This document shows, piece after piece, positions 27,182 to 36,513 of a DNA stretch of 64,000 nucleotides. Source of the DNA: Candidatus Methanoperedens sp. BLZ2 (lineage in GTDB: Archaea; Halobacteriota; Methanosarcinia; Methanosarcinales; Methanoperedenaceae); assembly GCF_002487355.1 (NCBI RefSeq), contig NZ_NTMG01000085.1, positions 62,001 to 126,000 on the forward strand, in the 5' to 3' direction. Position 1 is the first letter of the stretch. The number at the start of each line of letters is the position of its first letter. The notes below the pieces were generated by a model. That model searched no databases. It was not told where the DNA came from and saw only the letters and a list, made by a program, of their open reading frames with translations. The position numbers were made by a program, and so were the translations under genes.

Positions 27182-28575
27182 AATTTAGTGAAGATATATT
27201 TAGTAAAGATATATTTTTTGAAATGACTTGTTTAACCGAAAGTTCAACAAACATTTCTGGTCGTTACCTTCATAACAAGTTCAAAGGTTCTGATAAAAGA
27301 TATATTGGGCAAGCATTACAAAAATTTGTTGATTATAACCGAGTTAATTTCGCTTTTCTAAACGTCACTCCGATAATCTCTGGTAGCGATGCAAATACAA
27401 CATTATCCTTTAGATCCGACAAATTTGTTGGAACTATTCCATTAAGATCACCAGATACGGGAAAACAAATCGGTGATTTTGTTGTATCTCCAAGATTTTT
27501 AGCTCGCAAAGACAGATTTACAGATTATATCGAAATAATAGATTTAATTAGTAAGAAAATCGAACCGGAATTTAAAGATACTATTCCTCTCGTTTCCGGC
27601 AGAAACCTTAGTCCGCCATTATATTTTGAAGCTGTCAAATACTTGAAATTATTGAATGAATTGGTAAAAACTAACTGGAAAAAATTCCAAACCAATGAAA
27701 AAACCTATGATTTTCCAAAATCTCAGATTAATTGGAATAATTATTTAAAGCGCGAATTTGATCCGACGTATAAACTTAAATTTCCTTGCAAAGAAAATAT
27801 TTTATCCAAGTTTCATCTTGAATATTTTGAAATAAAATATGTGTATGAATTCGCAAAAAATGAAATTAATTCAGTAAATACTCCCCAAAAAATTCGCCTA
27901 TCTGTAGATTCATTAATTAGTTATTTAGACAATAAATTAAAGAATTTTAATGCAATTGAAACAAAAATAATCAAAATTAAAAATTCTGACCCAATTATTG
28001 TGAAGCATGTTAAAATTCAAGCTAATAAAATTCTTCAAAATAATATACAAATAAATAAAGCTTGGAGAGTTGATTTTTCAGATGTTTTTGAAAAGTATGT
28101 TCAATATATTTTCAAAAATATTTCTTCTGAAATTGGGGGTCATTTATTAACTAATTATCGATTAAAAAAATCATCCCATTTTTCACCGCTTTGGTCTTTA
28201 GAACATTTAGAACCAGACGCAATGCTAATCAAAGATGATTTAATGATTTTTATTGATGCTAAATATAAGTCTCACTTGTATAATACTACCAGTATTAGCG
28301 ATTTTCTAAAAGAAGAACACAGACATGATATCCATCAGATCTTATCATACTGCTCATTCGATCTAAATAAGAATAAAATCGGAATTTTATGCTATCCTTC
28401 TTATCAAGTAGATTTTCAATTTTTAAATTATACTAATCAGCATAATAAAGTTATAAATAAAATTGGGTTGCTTGGAGTTCCATTAAATAAATCCAAAATT
28501 AATGATTTAAAAAGTTTAATGATTAAAGAAATATCAAACTTGGAACCAAACACAAATTTAATATTGAATAATTAG
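27178..28575 (+). CDS. mcrC: McrC-like nuclease subunit
   Basis: The 465-residue protein follows mcrB with an ATGA overlap. It carries the PD-(D/E)XK nuclease core LEPDAMLIKDDLMIFIDAKY (D-x(n)-D-A-K) after the SDVFEKYVQYIFKN segment typical of McrC. With McrB it would cut methylated or otherwise modified foreign DNA. The gene is AT-rich compared with the housekeeping genes, which suggests transfer. Confidence 0.9.
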   Translation: MKFSEDIFSKDIFFEMTCLTESSTNISGRYLHNKFKGSDKRYIGQALQKFVDYNRVNFAFLNVTPIISGSDANTTLSFRSDKFVGTIPLRSPDTGKQIGDFVVSPRFLARKDRFTDYIEIIDLISKKIEPEFKDTIPLVSGRNLSPPLYFEAVKYLKLLNELVKTNWKKFQTNEKTYDFPKSQINWNNYLKREFDPTYKLKFPCKENILSKFHLEYFEIKYVYEFAKNEINSVNTPQKIRLSVDSLISYLDNKLKNFNAIETKIIKIKNSDPIIVKHVKIQANKILQNNIQINKAWRVDFSDVFEKYVQYIFKNISSEIGGHLLTNYRLKKSSHFSPLWSLEHLEPDAMLIKDDLMIFIDAKYKSHLYNTTSISDFLKEEHRHDIHQILSYCSFDLNKNKIGILCYPSYQVDFQFLNYTNQHNKVINKIGLLGVPLNKSKINDLKSLMIKEISNLEPNTNLILNN

Positions 28576-28584
28576 AAGTTTGTG

Positions 28585-28714
28585 AGAAAAAATCCGCGCG
28601 TATCCGCGTCATCCGCGCAATCCGTGTTCCATCCCCTGCCCCCGCGTACACAAACAGGCGCAGGCACAGAACATCCATGGCGCGCCTGCATCCGGCTTTC
28701 AGGGCAGACCGCCG
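28585..28714 (+). repeat. Dispersed-repeat block with left copy of a 33-bp repeat
   Basis: The first part (tccgcgcgtatccgcgtcat) resembles widespread prokaryotic dispersed repeats. The segment 28682-28714 starts gcgcctgcatccggctttca and matches 29407-29439 at 30 of 33 positions. The two copies are in direct orientation and bracket the BrnT-like TA pair. Confidence 0.65.
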
Positions 28715-28770
28715 ATACTGCGCATGATTTAATTACCAAAGATGAAATTTTAAAGTGAATTTGGGTAGTA

Positions 28771-28965
28771 TTACACATGTGATGCAGCCGATTTTTTCCT
28801 TGCCGCACCTGCTTTTTTGTGAGCCTTGCCTATATATCTTATCTCGACCACATGACCTTTTACGAGCTTTTCCCGTTCTAATTCTTTATCAAGTTCCGGG
28901 TCACTTTCAATTTGTTTTATAAGATCCTCTTCATCTTTGGCTATGTATCTTCTCATCTTATTCAC
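28771..28965 (-). CDS. Putative antitoxin of the BrnT-like pair
   Basis: The 64-residue protein is very charged (KDEEDLIKQIESDPELDKEL) with a basic Lys/Ala tail. It overlaps the 3' end of the BrnT-like gene by 8 bp. I do not recognise the family. In BrnTA systems the antitoxin gene also follows the toxin gene. Confidence 0.6.
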   Translation of the reverse strand: MNKMRRYIAKDEEDLIKQIESDPELDKELEREKLVKGHVVEIRYIGKAHKKAGAARKKSAASHV

Positions 28966-29248
28966 TTTTTAACTTTCCTCTATATAACTTCTTCTTGCTA
29001 TCTGGCGCATCAAAAGCCGTTATTAATAGCATTTCATTGGTTCCAGAGGGTTCCAAGATTACCACCAGCACCCTGCCATACGATTCACCAAGAACAAAAT
29101 ACCTCAAGGCTCCATTCACGTTTATCCTGTACGGAATGAAAAATCCATCAAAAACGTTATGCACTTCGGATAAACTCACTCTATGTCGTGCAATATGGTC
29201 AAGTGTATTATCGCCATATAATAACTTGATATTTTTCCAGTCTGGCAT
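28958..29248 (-). CDS. BrnT-like toxin
   Basis: The 96-residue protein has LDHIARHRVSLSEVHNVFDG, matching the 'x-H-x-V-s-f-e-E-a' region of BrnT RNases, and RVLVVILEPSGTNEMLLITA as the later strands. BrnT has a RelE-like fold and cuts RNA. The toxin gene precedes the antitoxin gene, as in BrnTA operons. Confidence 0.7.
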   Translation of the reverse strand: MPDWKNIKLLYGDNTLDHIARHRVSLSEVHNVFDGFFIPYRINVNGALRYFVLGESYGRVLVVILEPSGTNEMLLITAFDAPDSKKKLYRGKLKSE

Positions 29249-29406
29249 AGTTTATCACAGGGCTAAGATATAATCCTTGGTTAAAAACGTTCGGAAAGCG
29301 GGGCGAAAGTGAATTCTTGTATCGCTTCAAAAACATTGATTCACGCGCCCCAAGGAACATCTTTACAAAACGCACTCAGCAGGCACACACTTTCGGATAC
29401 CCCGGT

Positions 29407-29439
29407 GCGCCTGCGTCTGGCTTTCAGGGCAGCCCGCCG
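29407..29439 (+). repeat. Right copy of the 33-bp repeat bracketing the BrnT-like pair
   Basis: The sequence gcgcctgcgtctggctttca and following bases match 28682-28714 at 30 of 33 positions in the same orientation. The remainder of 29249-29578 holds no gene. Confidence 0.65.
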
Positions 29440-29578
29440 CTCCTGCCCGGCGCCGAGGATTTTAATAATTAACATACAATACAAACACTGACGACGTCTG
29501 CATCTGTTATACTTCCATCTAAAGATACGTCACATAAGCGAAGAACATATATTATCAAAAACAAATTACAAAGTATTC

Positions 29579-29995
29579 ATGATACTATATGAAAAAGAAT
29601 TAAAAGAATATTTCAGCAGCAAAGATAGCGTAATACTTGCTTACATTTTCGGTTCAACTGTCAGGGGCGATGCAGGCAGGTTGAGCGATGTTGATATTGG
29701 AGTCCTGCTGGATGAAAATTTATCCAAAAAAGACCGCTTCGAGTTGGAATTAAGATTGATGGGTGAAATAGCCGTTTTAATTAATAAAAACAAAATAGAC
29801 CTGATTGTTTTAAACGAAGCGCCTTTGCTTCTGGCATATAATATTATTAAAGATGGAATTATTTTAAAATCCGGTGAAACACAGAGAGTAAAGTTTGAAA
29901 CAAAGATCCTTTCCATGTATCTGGATGAAAAATATTACATAAAAAGGCACACGGAAGAAACTTTGAAACGGATTGCTGAGGTTGGTTTTGCATGA
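29579..29995 (+). CDS. mntA: MntA-type minimal nucleotidyltransferase antitoxin
   Basis: The active-site signature GSx10DxD is intact in IFGSTVRGDAGRLSDVDIGV. MntA proteins attach AMP to the partner HEPN toxin (HepT) to silence it. The 138-residue length is normal. The stop overlaps the ATG of the HEPN gene (ATGA). Confidence 0.88.
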   Translation: MILYEKELKEYFSSKDSVILAYIFGSTVRGDAGRLSDVDIGVLLDENLSKKDRFELELRLMGEIAVLINKNKIDLIVLNEAPLLLAYNIIKDGIILKSGETQRVKFETKILSMYLDEKYYIKRHTEETLKRIAEVGFA

Positions 29996-30276
29996 ATGAC
30001 GAAATTGCATCTAAACTTGAACACCTCAGGGAATATGTGACCATATTAAAAGGCTATCAACATCATCAAATAGAAGAACTGCAGACAGATCACACCCTTA
30101 AGGGAGCAATTGAGAGATATTTAGAGGTCGCATTAGAATGTACGATCGACATTGGTGAAATGATAATCTCACGAGAAAAACTGAAACGGCCGGAATCTTA
30201 CCAGGAGGTATTTTTAATCCTTGGGGAGCAAGGAATTTTGCCAAAAAATTTTGCTATATTGAACTCACGACTTTAA
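29992..30276 (+). CDS. HepT-type HEPN protein lacking the catalytic RxxxxxH motif (damaged)
   Basis: The N-terminal helices (LEHLREYVTILKGYQHHQIE, then TLKGAIERYLEVALECTIDI) and LILGEQGILPKNFA match DUF86/HepT. The protein ends at residue 94, where a normal one continues with the 'FRNxLVHxY' active site. Out of frame, the following bases still resemble the family's C-terminal helix (DFK-VYPYF-YLASIQKH with stops). I infer an internal deletion that removed the RNase motif, so the toxin is probably dead. Confidence 0.75.
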   Translation: MNDEIASKLEHLREYVTILKGYQHHQIEELQTDHTLKGAIERYLEVALECTIDIGEMIISREKLKRPESYQEVFLILGEQGILPKNFAILNSRL

Positions 30277-30324
30277 ATAAGTTTATCCATATTTTTAATA
30301 TCTGGCGAGTATTCAGAAACACAA

Positions 30325-32775
30325 ATGCTCTCTGTTATCATCCACCCGCAGGATTCCAAAATAATCGTTTTGCCAATAAAAGATAATGCAACTGAGCCTG
30401 CGTTCTATGGTATCCTTACTTTGAAAAAAACACCGCGTGGAGCGCGCGTAGGAAAATTCAGAATCAGGCAGGGAGAAAAGGATGATTTCAGGGCGCCCGA
30501 AGAAGTAATTGAACTCTTGCGGCTTGCTGATAAAATCCTGATCGCCGAAGGAAATGAAAAATCTGAAGCAGAATTTAAGGAACTTTTGACGGCTTTCCAG
30601 CTCGATTATGGTTATACGGCAACATGCCGCCTCTGCCTGCTGGCTGGCAAGTATACCACAATGGGCGATAATTCCATCCGGTTTCACAACGAATCGGTGT
30701 GCGAGTATTGTGCGAAAAAAGAACTGATAAAGGAAGCAAAATCCATCAAACTCGGAAGCCTTGGCCAGGAACGTCTCATCCAGATCCTGCTCAAAACAAA
30801 GAACCTTGACAGGGTGCTTGCAATGCTAAGCCCCGGGAAACTGGATTCGGGATTGACCAGATTTGACACCATGGCAGCATGTAAAGTTGATAAAACGATA
30901 AAGGTGAAGGACCTGCCGCTGCACGATGAACTTAAAAAGCTCCTGTTAAAACAGATGGAAGAACTCATGCCAGTCCAGGCGCTTTCTATTGAAGCAGGTC
31001 TTCTTGAAAGAAAGAACCAGCTGATCATTTCGGCTACAGCAACAGGAAAAACGCTTATCGGTGAGCTTGCCGGACTTTCCAACATCTTGAACAAGAAAGG
31101 CAGGATGCTGTTCCTTGTTCCCCTTGTTGCTCTGGCCAACCAGAAATATGAACAATTCACGCGCCGGTATTCTTCGATTGCAACCACGTCACTGCGCGTG
31201 GGAACAAGCCGCATAACCAAAGGAATTAAAGGTATCCGCACTACCCTCTCATCTGATATCATCGTAGGCACTTATGAAGGAATTGATTTCATTCTGAGAT
31301 CAGGAAATGCGCATACGCTTGGCAACATAGGAACTGTCGTTATTGACGAGGTGCATACGCTTGAGGATAAAGAAAGGGGGCACAGGCTCGATGGTCTTAT
31401 TGCCCGCCTGAAATTCATTGCATCCGATGCCCAGTACGTTTATCTCTCGGCAACAGTTGGCAACCCTGGCTGGCTTTCGGAAAAACTGAACGCAGGATTA
31501 ATAGAGTTCGAAGAGAGGCCTGTCCCGATAGAGAGGCACCTGATATTCGCGCCCGAATACGAAAAAAAGCGAATGATCGAACGGCTTGCCAGGCAGGAAT
31601 TTGATAAGAGATCCTCTAAGGGTTTCCGGGGACAGACTATCGTATTTACCAATTCGCGGCGTAACTGCCATATGCTTGCAGAAGGGCTTTCAATAAAAGC
31701 GCTTCCGTACCATGCGGGTCTATCCTATCCTGAACGAAATAAAGTGGAAACGCAATTCGGGAAAGGAGAGCTGCCTGTGGTCGTGACAACAGCGGCGCTT
31801 GCGGCAGGTGTGGATTTTCCCGCATCGCAGGTCATATTTGAGTCACTTGCCATGGGTATCGAATGGCTGACCGTGCGTGAGTTCCAGCAGATGCTGGGAC
31901 GCGCAGGAAGACCGGATTACCATGACCTTGGCATCGTTGTGCTTCTTGCTGACCCGGAAAGAAGGTTCGGAAAGGGAGATTCGGAAGATGAAGTCGCTTT
32001 CAGGCTGCTTCGCGGCGTACTTGAACATTTTGGCGTGGATTACGGGGATGATGAACAGCTTGAGGAGACTCTTTCCAATATCGTGGTAGCGCATTCTCTT
32101 TCTGACATCACTAAATTAAATGAAATGCTGCTTGGTAAAGGAAACCTGGAGTTCCTTCTGGATAAACTGAAGGAACATGGTTTTATCGAGAAAAAAGATG
32201 GTGAATACCGTCCCACAAAACTTGGATTTATTGTCGCATCACATTTCCTGAGCGTGGAACAGACATTCTTGATAAAGAATGCAATTTTTAAAGGAATTAA
32301 GCCACTAGATATTGTTACAGGCCTTGAAACCCTGGATTCTGTCTATTTCAGGTATGCATCGCAATTATCGGATGCACTCGGGACAGATATCCCGACAAGA
32401 GTTTTCGGCGCAGGGCTTGATATCATTTTTTCGGCAGATGGTTTTTCAAAACTCAAAGAGAACCTGCGCCGCACCATGCTTGATTTTGCCCGGGAATTCA
32501 TGTCATGCATATGTAAGGATTCACCGTACTGCGGCTGCGCCGAGCGAAAATTCTCAGCAAGGGTCATAGAATTATGTGCCGGGGGTCGCGCCCCTGACGA
32601 GGTTATTAAGGAACTGGAGAAGCAGTACGGGGTTTATGCATACACAGGCGATGTCCTCAATTATCTTGACCAGGCTGCAAGGAACCTTGAGGCTGTGGAA
32701 TTGATAGGCGGGATTTTCGGGAAAAAGGAGATTAGCAAGATGGCAAGGGAGTTAAGGGAAAGGATGGAAGGGTAA
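30325..32775 (+). CDS. Archaeal superfamily II helicase (COG1202 type)
   Basis: The 816-residue protein has the helicase core from about residue 210: Walker A SATATGKTLIGE, DEVHTLED, SATVGNPGW (motif III) and motif VI QMLGRAGRPDY. Before it lies an unusual N-terminal region with a CRLC...CEYC zinc cluster (about 100-135). After the core comes a winged-helix part and a Cys-rich tail (CICKDSPYCGCAE). This is the archaea-specific helicase group related to Ski2/Hel308, probably in DNA repair or RNA processing. Confidence 0.88.
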   Translation: MLSVIIHPQDSKIIVLPIKDNATEPAFYGILTLKKTPRGARVGKFRIRQGEKDDFRAPEEVIELLRLADKILIAEGNEKSEAEFKELLTAFQLDYGYTATCRLCLLAGKYTTMGDNSIRFHNESVCEYCAKKELIKEAKSIKLGSLGQERLIQILLKTKNLDRVLAMLSPGKLDSGLTRFDTMAACKVDKTIKVKDLPLHDELKKLLLKQMEELMPVQALSIEAGLLERKNQLIISATATGKTLIGELAGLSNILNKKGRMLFLVPLVALANQKYEQFTRRYSSIATTSLRVGTSRITKGIKGIRTTLSSDIIVGTYEGIDFILRSGNAHTLGNIGTVVIDEVHTLEDKERGHRLDGLIARLKFIASDAQYVYLSATVGNPGWLSEKLNAGLIEFEERPVPIERHLIFAPEYEKKRMIERLARQEFDKRSSKGFRGQTIVFTNSRRNCHMLAEGLSIKALPYHAGLSYPERNKVETQFGKGELPVVVTTAALAAGVDFPASQVIFESLAMGIEWLTVREFQQMLGRAGRPDYHDLGIVVLLADPERRFGKGDSEDEVAFRLLRGVLEHFGVDYGDDEQLEETLSNIVVAHSLSDITKLNEMLLGKGNLEFLLDKLKEHGFIEKKDGEYRPTKLGFIVASHFLSVEQTFLIKNAIFKGIKPLDIVTGLETLDSVYFRYASQLSDALGTDIPTRVFGAGLDIIFSADGFSKLKENLRRTMLDFAREFMSCICKDSPYCGCAERKFSARVIELCAGGRAPDEVIKELEKQYGVYAYTGDVLNYLDQAARNLEAVELIGGIFGKKEISKMARELRERMEG

Positions 32776-32838
32776 AGAAAAAGCGTTTATAGTTCCTATA
32801 ATATAACTCAGGACAAAATCATAACAAGAGATGATAGT

Positions 32839-33315
32839 GTGGTTGACAAAAAAATTCTAATAACTTATGCATCTTCAACAGGCAGTACCGAAAAACTTGC
32901 ACAGATAATCGCGGAGGGAATTAAAAAAGTGGACGGCGTATCATTTGAAATGAAGAGGGCAAAAGACATCAGACCGGATGATGTGGCTTCAGCTAATGGC
33001 TACGCATTTGGCTCACATTCTGCTTCTGAGTATATGGACGGAGAAATTAAAAATCTCTTTGAAGGACTCTCTTCTGTAAAAGAGAAAATGAGCGGCAAAC
33101 CTGTATTACTTTTTACAACAGGACAGGGTAAACAGGCTGCTGCGCTTGCATCAATGGAAAAACTGGTGGCTGTATTCAATCCCGGGTGGATCAAACCGGG
33201 TCTGGCGGTTAAAGGTATGCCGGGAGAATCTGATAAAGCAAACGCTATTGAGATGGGAGAAAAACTTGCAGATGCGGTAAAAAAAACACAAAAACCCACA
33301 TATATTGTTGCGTAA
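32839..33315 (+). CDS. Flavodoxin-domain protein
   Basis: The FMN phosphate loop is ITYASSTGSTEKLAQIIAEG at the N-terminus. AFGSHSASEYMDGEIKNLFE and VLLFTTGQGKQ match other FMN-contact loops. The 158-residue length fits a short flavodoxin that carries electrons between redox enzymes. The start is GTG. Confidence 0.85.
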   Translation: MVDKKILITYASSTGSTEKLAQIIAEGIKKVDGVSFEMKRAKDIRPDDVASANGYAFGSHSASEYMDGEIKNLFEGLSSVKEKMSGKPVLLFTTGQGKQAAALASMEKLVAVFNPGWIKPGLAVKGMPGESDKANAIEMGEKLADAVKKTQKPTYIVA

Positions 33316-33375
33316 CAGGAATGGAAAAAATAATTCTTTTAACTTTAGTTTCCAGCGATATGATGGGTTTTAACC

Positions 33376-34635
33376 TTAGCTCTTGCGTATCCTTACCGCA
33401 TTTGCATGAGCAAAAAGCCCTTCAGCTTCGGCAAGCCCAATAATTGTATCGTTCATTCCCTCAAGACCTTTCTTTTCAATGATCTGCACGCTTGATTTCG
33501 TTACGAAATGGTCAATATTCAAACCTGAGAACATCCGTGCATATCCTGCTGTTGGAAGGACATGGTTCGTGCCTGATGCATAATCACCAGCAGATACAGG
33601 CGCATAAGAACCGACAAAAATCGAACCTGCATGCCTGATCCTGCCAAGAATATCTTCCTCGGTCATTATTTCAAGATGCTCAGGCGCAAACTTATTTGAA
33701 AAATCAATGCATTCATCAAGTGTTCCAGTGAGTATGGCTGCATTCTCAAGCGAGGTCTTGATAATTTCTGCACGTGCCACATTTTTTATCTGGATCTCTA
33801 TCTCCTGCATTACTTGTTTTGCCAGGTTTTCTGATGGGGTTACAAGCACGCAAACAGCGTTCGGGTCATGCTCTGCCTGGGCTATCATATCAGAAGCTAT
33901 GAAATCAGCTCTTGCCGATCCATCTGCAATTATCAGCACTTCACTTGGGCCCGCAGGAAAATCAATAGCAGTTCCGCAGGCCATTTTGGCTGCTGTGACA
34001 TATACATTGCCAGGCCCAACTATTTTATCTACTTTTGGAATGGTCTTTGTCCCATAAGCCATAGCAGCTATTGCCTGTACGCCTCCTGCGCGAAAAACAC
34101 GGTCTGCGCCTGCGATATGTGCGGCTGCCAGTGTCAGTGGGTTTACTGTTCCATCCGGGTTCGGGGGAGTGCATACAATAACCTGCCTTACGCCTGCGAC
34201 TTTTGCAGGGATAACTGTCATAAGAGCAGTACTTGGATAAGATGCCCTTCCGCCAGGGACATAAGCGCCTACGGACCCAAGAGGTGAAATACGCTGTCCC
34301 AGCCTGATCCCGGGTGCAAATTCCTTTATCCAGTCCTTTGTGGCCTGGGCATCATGGAACGCACGAATGTTTGACGCTGCTTTTTTAAGATGTGTCAGGA
34401 GCTTTTTGTCAAGTGAAAAAACTGCTTCATGTATTTCCTTATGGGAAACTTCGATATCTTTTAAGGCTGCTTTATCAAATTGCATTGTATATTTTAATAG
34501 AGCAGTATCGCCATTCTCTTTTATATCGTTCAGAATGAGTGTTACAGAAGGCATTACTTCCTGTAACTCATCCTGGCGCTTTAGAAGGCTTTCAATTTCA
34601 ATATTTGTGAGCATACTAATGGAATTTAATAACAT
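33376..34635 (-). CDS. hisD: Histidinol dehydrogenase
   Basis: The protein oxidises L-histidinol to L-histidine, the last step of histidine synthesis. Typical segments are [60 protein letters not shown] and [13 protein letters not shown] with the catalytic Glu-His pair. At 419 residues it is full length. An internal ATG at 34614 ([11 protein letters not shown]) is an equally good start. No other his gene is adjacent. Confidence 0.95.
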   Translation of the reverse strand: MLLNSISMLTNIEIESLLKRQDELQEVMPSVTLILNDIKENGDTALLKYTMQFDKAALKDIEVSHKEIHEAVFSLDKKLLTHLKKAASNIRAFHDAQATKDWIKEFAPGIRLGQRISPLGSVGAYVPGGRASYPSTALMTVIPAKVAGVRQVIVCTPPNPDGTVNPLTLAAAHIAGADRVFRAGGVQAIAAMAYGTKTIPKVDKIVGPGNVYVTAAKMACGTAIDFPAGPSEVLIIADGSARADFIASDMIAQAEHDPNAVCVLVTPSENLAKQVMQEIEIQIKNVARAEIIKTSLENAAILTGTLDECIDFSNKFAPEHLEIMTEEDILGRIRHAGSIFVGSYAPVSAGDYASGTNHVLPTAGYARMFSGLNIDHFVTKSSVQIIEKKGLEGMNDTIIGLAEAEGLFAHANAVRIRKS

Positions 34636-34723
34636 TACATACTGATTTCAGGGTGTAGAGAGATAAATGTTTGTGTGAAGTCGTCAGGTAACAATACGTT
34701 CAATATGTACTGTGAGCAGCGAT

Positions 34724-34877
34724 AACTTTTTATATCATTATGCTCATTATGATATTCCTGTTATCTCCCTGTAATTGAAAAACGGGAAGTAATTGCGGGT
34801 TGATATTTATATTAATAATGTGGCACTACGTCACATTATCGCAGAATTATGAATAAAACAATGAGATGTGAGTAGTT
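34724..34877 (+). promoter_or_regulatory. Structured 5' leader, copy 1, with 8-codon upstream ORF
   Basis: A TATA-like gataactttttatat is followed by a stem cctgtaatt / aattgcggg (two G-U pairs), then a hairpin aatgtg...cacatt. A mini-ORF at 34849-34875 encodes MNKTMRCE. Its TAG ends two bases before the ATG of the next gene. The same layout occurs at 35275-35428. I infer a shared regulatory leader. Confidence 0.7.
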
Positions 34878-35030
34878 ATGATCGAAAAACAATATGTATG
34901 CCCTAATTGTAAACAGCCAATACCGTTAAGAAGCGCAGATTTCATTAAGGGAATTGCGATGGTTTCATGTGTGGACTGTGGCAGGGGTGCTTTTACTATT
35001 GAGGATAATCTTTTGGGGTTGGAAATTTAA
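34878..35030 (+). CDS. Tiny zinc-ribbon protein (50 residues)
   Basis: The protein MIEKQYVCPNCKQPIPLRSA continues with VSCVDCGRGAF and so has two CxxC knuckles of a single zinc ribbon. It directly follows leader copy 1 and its mini-ORF. Because it shares a leader with the PHA operon, it may be co-regulated with it. No family is recognised. Confidence 0.7.
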   Translation: MIEKQYVCPNCKQPIPLRSADFIKGIAMVSCVDCGRGAFTIEDNLLGLEI

Positions 35031-35031
35031 A

Positions 35032-35121
35032 ATGGATGAAGAAGAAACATATAAATATCAGGAAAATGACGATGAAGAAGACCTTCTGAGATTCCTTCGC
35101 GGCGGATTTGGGGCGAAATAA
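35032..35121 (+). CDS. Possible 29-residue acidic peptide
   Basis: The ATG lies one base after the stop of the zinc-ribbon gene. The peptide MDEEETYKYQENDDEEDLLR ends RFLRGGFGAK: an acidic stretch and a basic tail. Its tight spacing suggests co-translation, but the coding call rests only on position and composition. Confidence 0.45.
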   Translation: MDEEETYKYQENDDEEDLLRFLRGGFGAK

Positions 35122-35274
35122 ATTTCACGTTTATAAATAATTGATCGTTCTGGATCTAAATATTTGTATAGTGTTAATATAATACAGTATACTGGCCTGC
35201 TTTATAAAAAGACAGGCTATGCATTCATGTTAATTCAATTGAATCAATCTATTTTATAAGCATTAACAAACTGA

Positions 35275-35428
35275 GATAACTTTTTATATGATTACTATCA
35301 TAAGTATAATGCAGTTATCGACCTGTAATAAAAAAAACGGGATGATGTTACAGGTTTGAATTAAATTGCATCAGTGTGGCGGTCACAGATCGCGGAATTA
35401 TGAACAAAACAATGAGAAGTGAGTAGTT
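35275..35428 (+). promoter_or_regulatory. Structured 5' leader, copy 2, upstream of the PHA operon
   Basis: The TATA-like gataactttttatat repeats. The stem is here perfectly paired (cctgtaa / ttacagg), followed by tgtg...caca and cgcggaattatgaacaaaac. The mini-ORF at 35400-35426 encodes MNKTMRSE and ends two bases before the ATG at 35429. The last ~40 bases are nearly identical to copy 1. The structure suggests RNA-level or translational control of PHA synthesis. Confidence 0.72.
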
Positions 35429-36511
35429 ATGGTCAAGAAACATGATAATAGCCCAGAATTTGAAGTAAATAAAGATGCATATAAAATGTGGTCAGATACC
35501 TATGGCGATGTCTCAAAAATGTGGGACGAATCCCACTCAAAAATTTTAAAACCATGGGTTGAATTAATGGGAGAAATGTCTGATAAGACAAAAGAGATCT
35601 CCTTAAATTCGGCGCCGAAAAATTATAAGGAATTTTATGATGAGTGGATGAAAACATACGAGAATTCGTTTGGGAAATTTTATCCTGTTTCGATCCCTGC
35701 GCCCAAAGAAACACTTGAAAACTTCATAAAAATATCCGGTGAATCAAATAAACTTTACAGGTCATGGATAGAAGAATCAGAAGAAAATACGAAAAAGACC
35801 TCTGAACTACTTAAAAATGGGGCTGACCCTGCAAAATTCAAAGAGTGTTTTGAAATGTGGATGAAGTCCTATGACAAAATGTCGAATGATTTTATAGAAC
35901 AACCCGCAGTTAAATACCAGAAAGAGATATTTGTAAATTATACCGGCATACCCGATTTTTATTCGGAAACCCTGTTGAAAATGTCAACAATGTGGAGGGA
36001 TTCTTTTAATAAATTGTATAGTCCGTGGGTCGAATCCATGCAGAAGCTTTCCCGGAATATAGAAAAGATTTCAAAAGGCAATGCAAGCCCTGAGGCTTAT
36101 AAGGAATTTTTTGATATGTGGGCAAATACTTATAAAGAAAACTATAAAATGTTTGACCCGCGGTCTGCGATCTCATCTAAAGAAGCGTTCGAGAATTTCA
36201 TAGAGAGCAGCAATGTCAGCCTGAATCTATATAAATCATGGATTTCGGCCATGGAAGGAATGCATGAAAAATTCAAGGACCATTCTAAGATCACAAATGA
36301 CCCCGAAGCTTGCAAAGAATTTTTCAATCTATGGGTAAAGATGCATGAAAAGGCTATCGAAGATGTCTTTGATAGGATGCCCATGGTATCTCCTGTCAAA
36401 GAGATGATAGAACCTATCAGGGATGCATGTAAGCTCTATGCCAATGCGTCCATAAAAATGTCAAAAATGTGGATGGATTCGTATACACGCGCTGCACGAC
36501 CCAAGGTTTAA
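35429..36511 (+). CDS. PhaE-related protein with four internal repeats
   Basis: The 360-residue soluble helical protein contains four related segments near residues 67, 137, 226 and 297: YKEFYDEWMKTYENSFGKF, FKECFEMWMKSYDKMSNDF, YKEFFDMWANTYKENYKMF and CKEFFNLWVKMHEKAIEDVF. The same pattern (NKEIYNIWIETYSDTFKEF) occurs once in the downstream PhaE. It is the first gene of the PHA operon. It may act as a PHA synthase subunit or as a granule-coating phasin; the role is inferred. Confidence 0.7.
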   Translation: MVKKHDNSPEFEVNKDAYKMWSDTYGDVSKMWDESHSKILKPWVELMGEMSDKTKEISLNSAPKNYKEFYDEWMKTYENSFGKFYPVSIPAPKETLENFIKISGESNKLYRSWIEESEENTKKTSELLKNGADPAKFKECFEMWMKSYDKMSNDFIEQPAVKYQKEIFVNYTGIPDFYSETLLKMSTMWRDSFNKLYSPWVESMQKLSRNIEKISKGNASPEAYKEFFDMWANTYKENYKMFDPRSAISSKEAFENFIESSNVSLNLYKSWISAMEGMHEKFKDHSKITNDPEACKEFFNLWVKMHEKAIEDVFDRMPMVSPVKEMIEPIRDACKLYANASIKMSKMWMDSYTRAARPKV

Positions 36512-36513
36512 AC

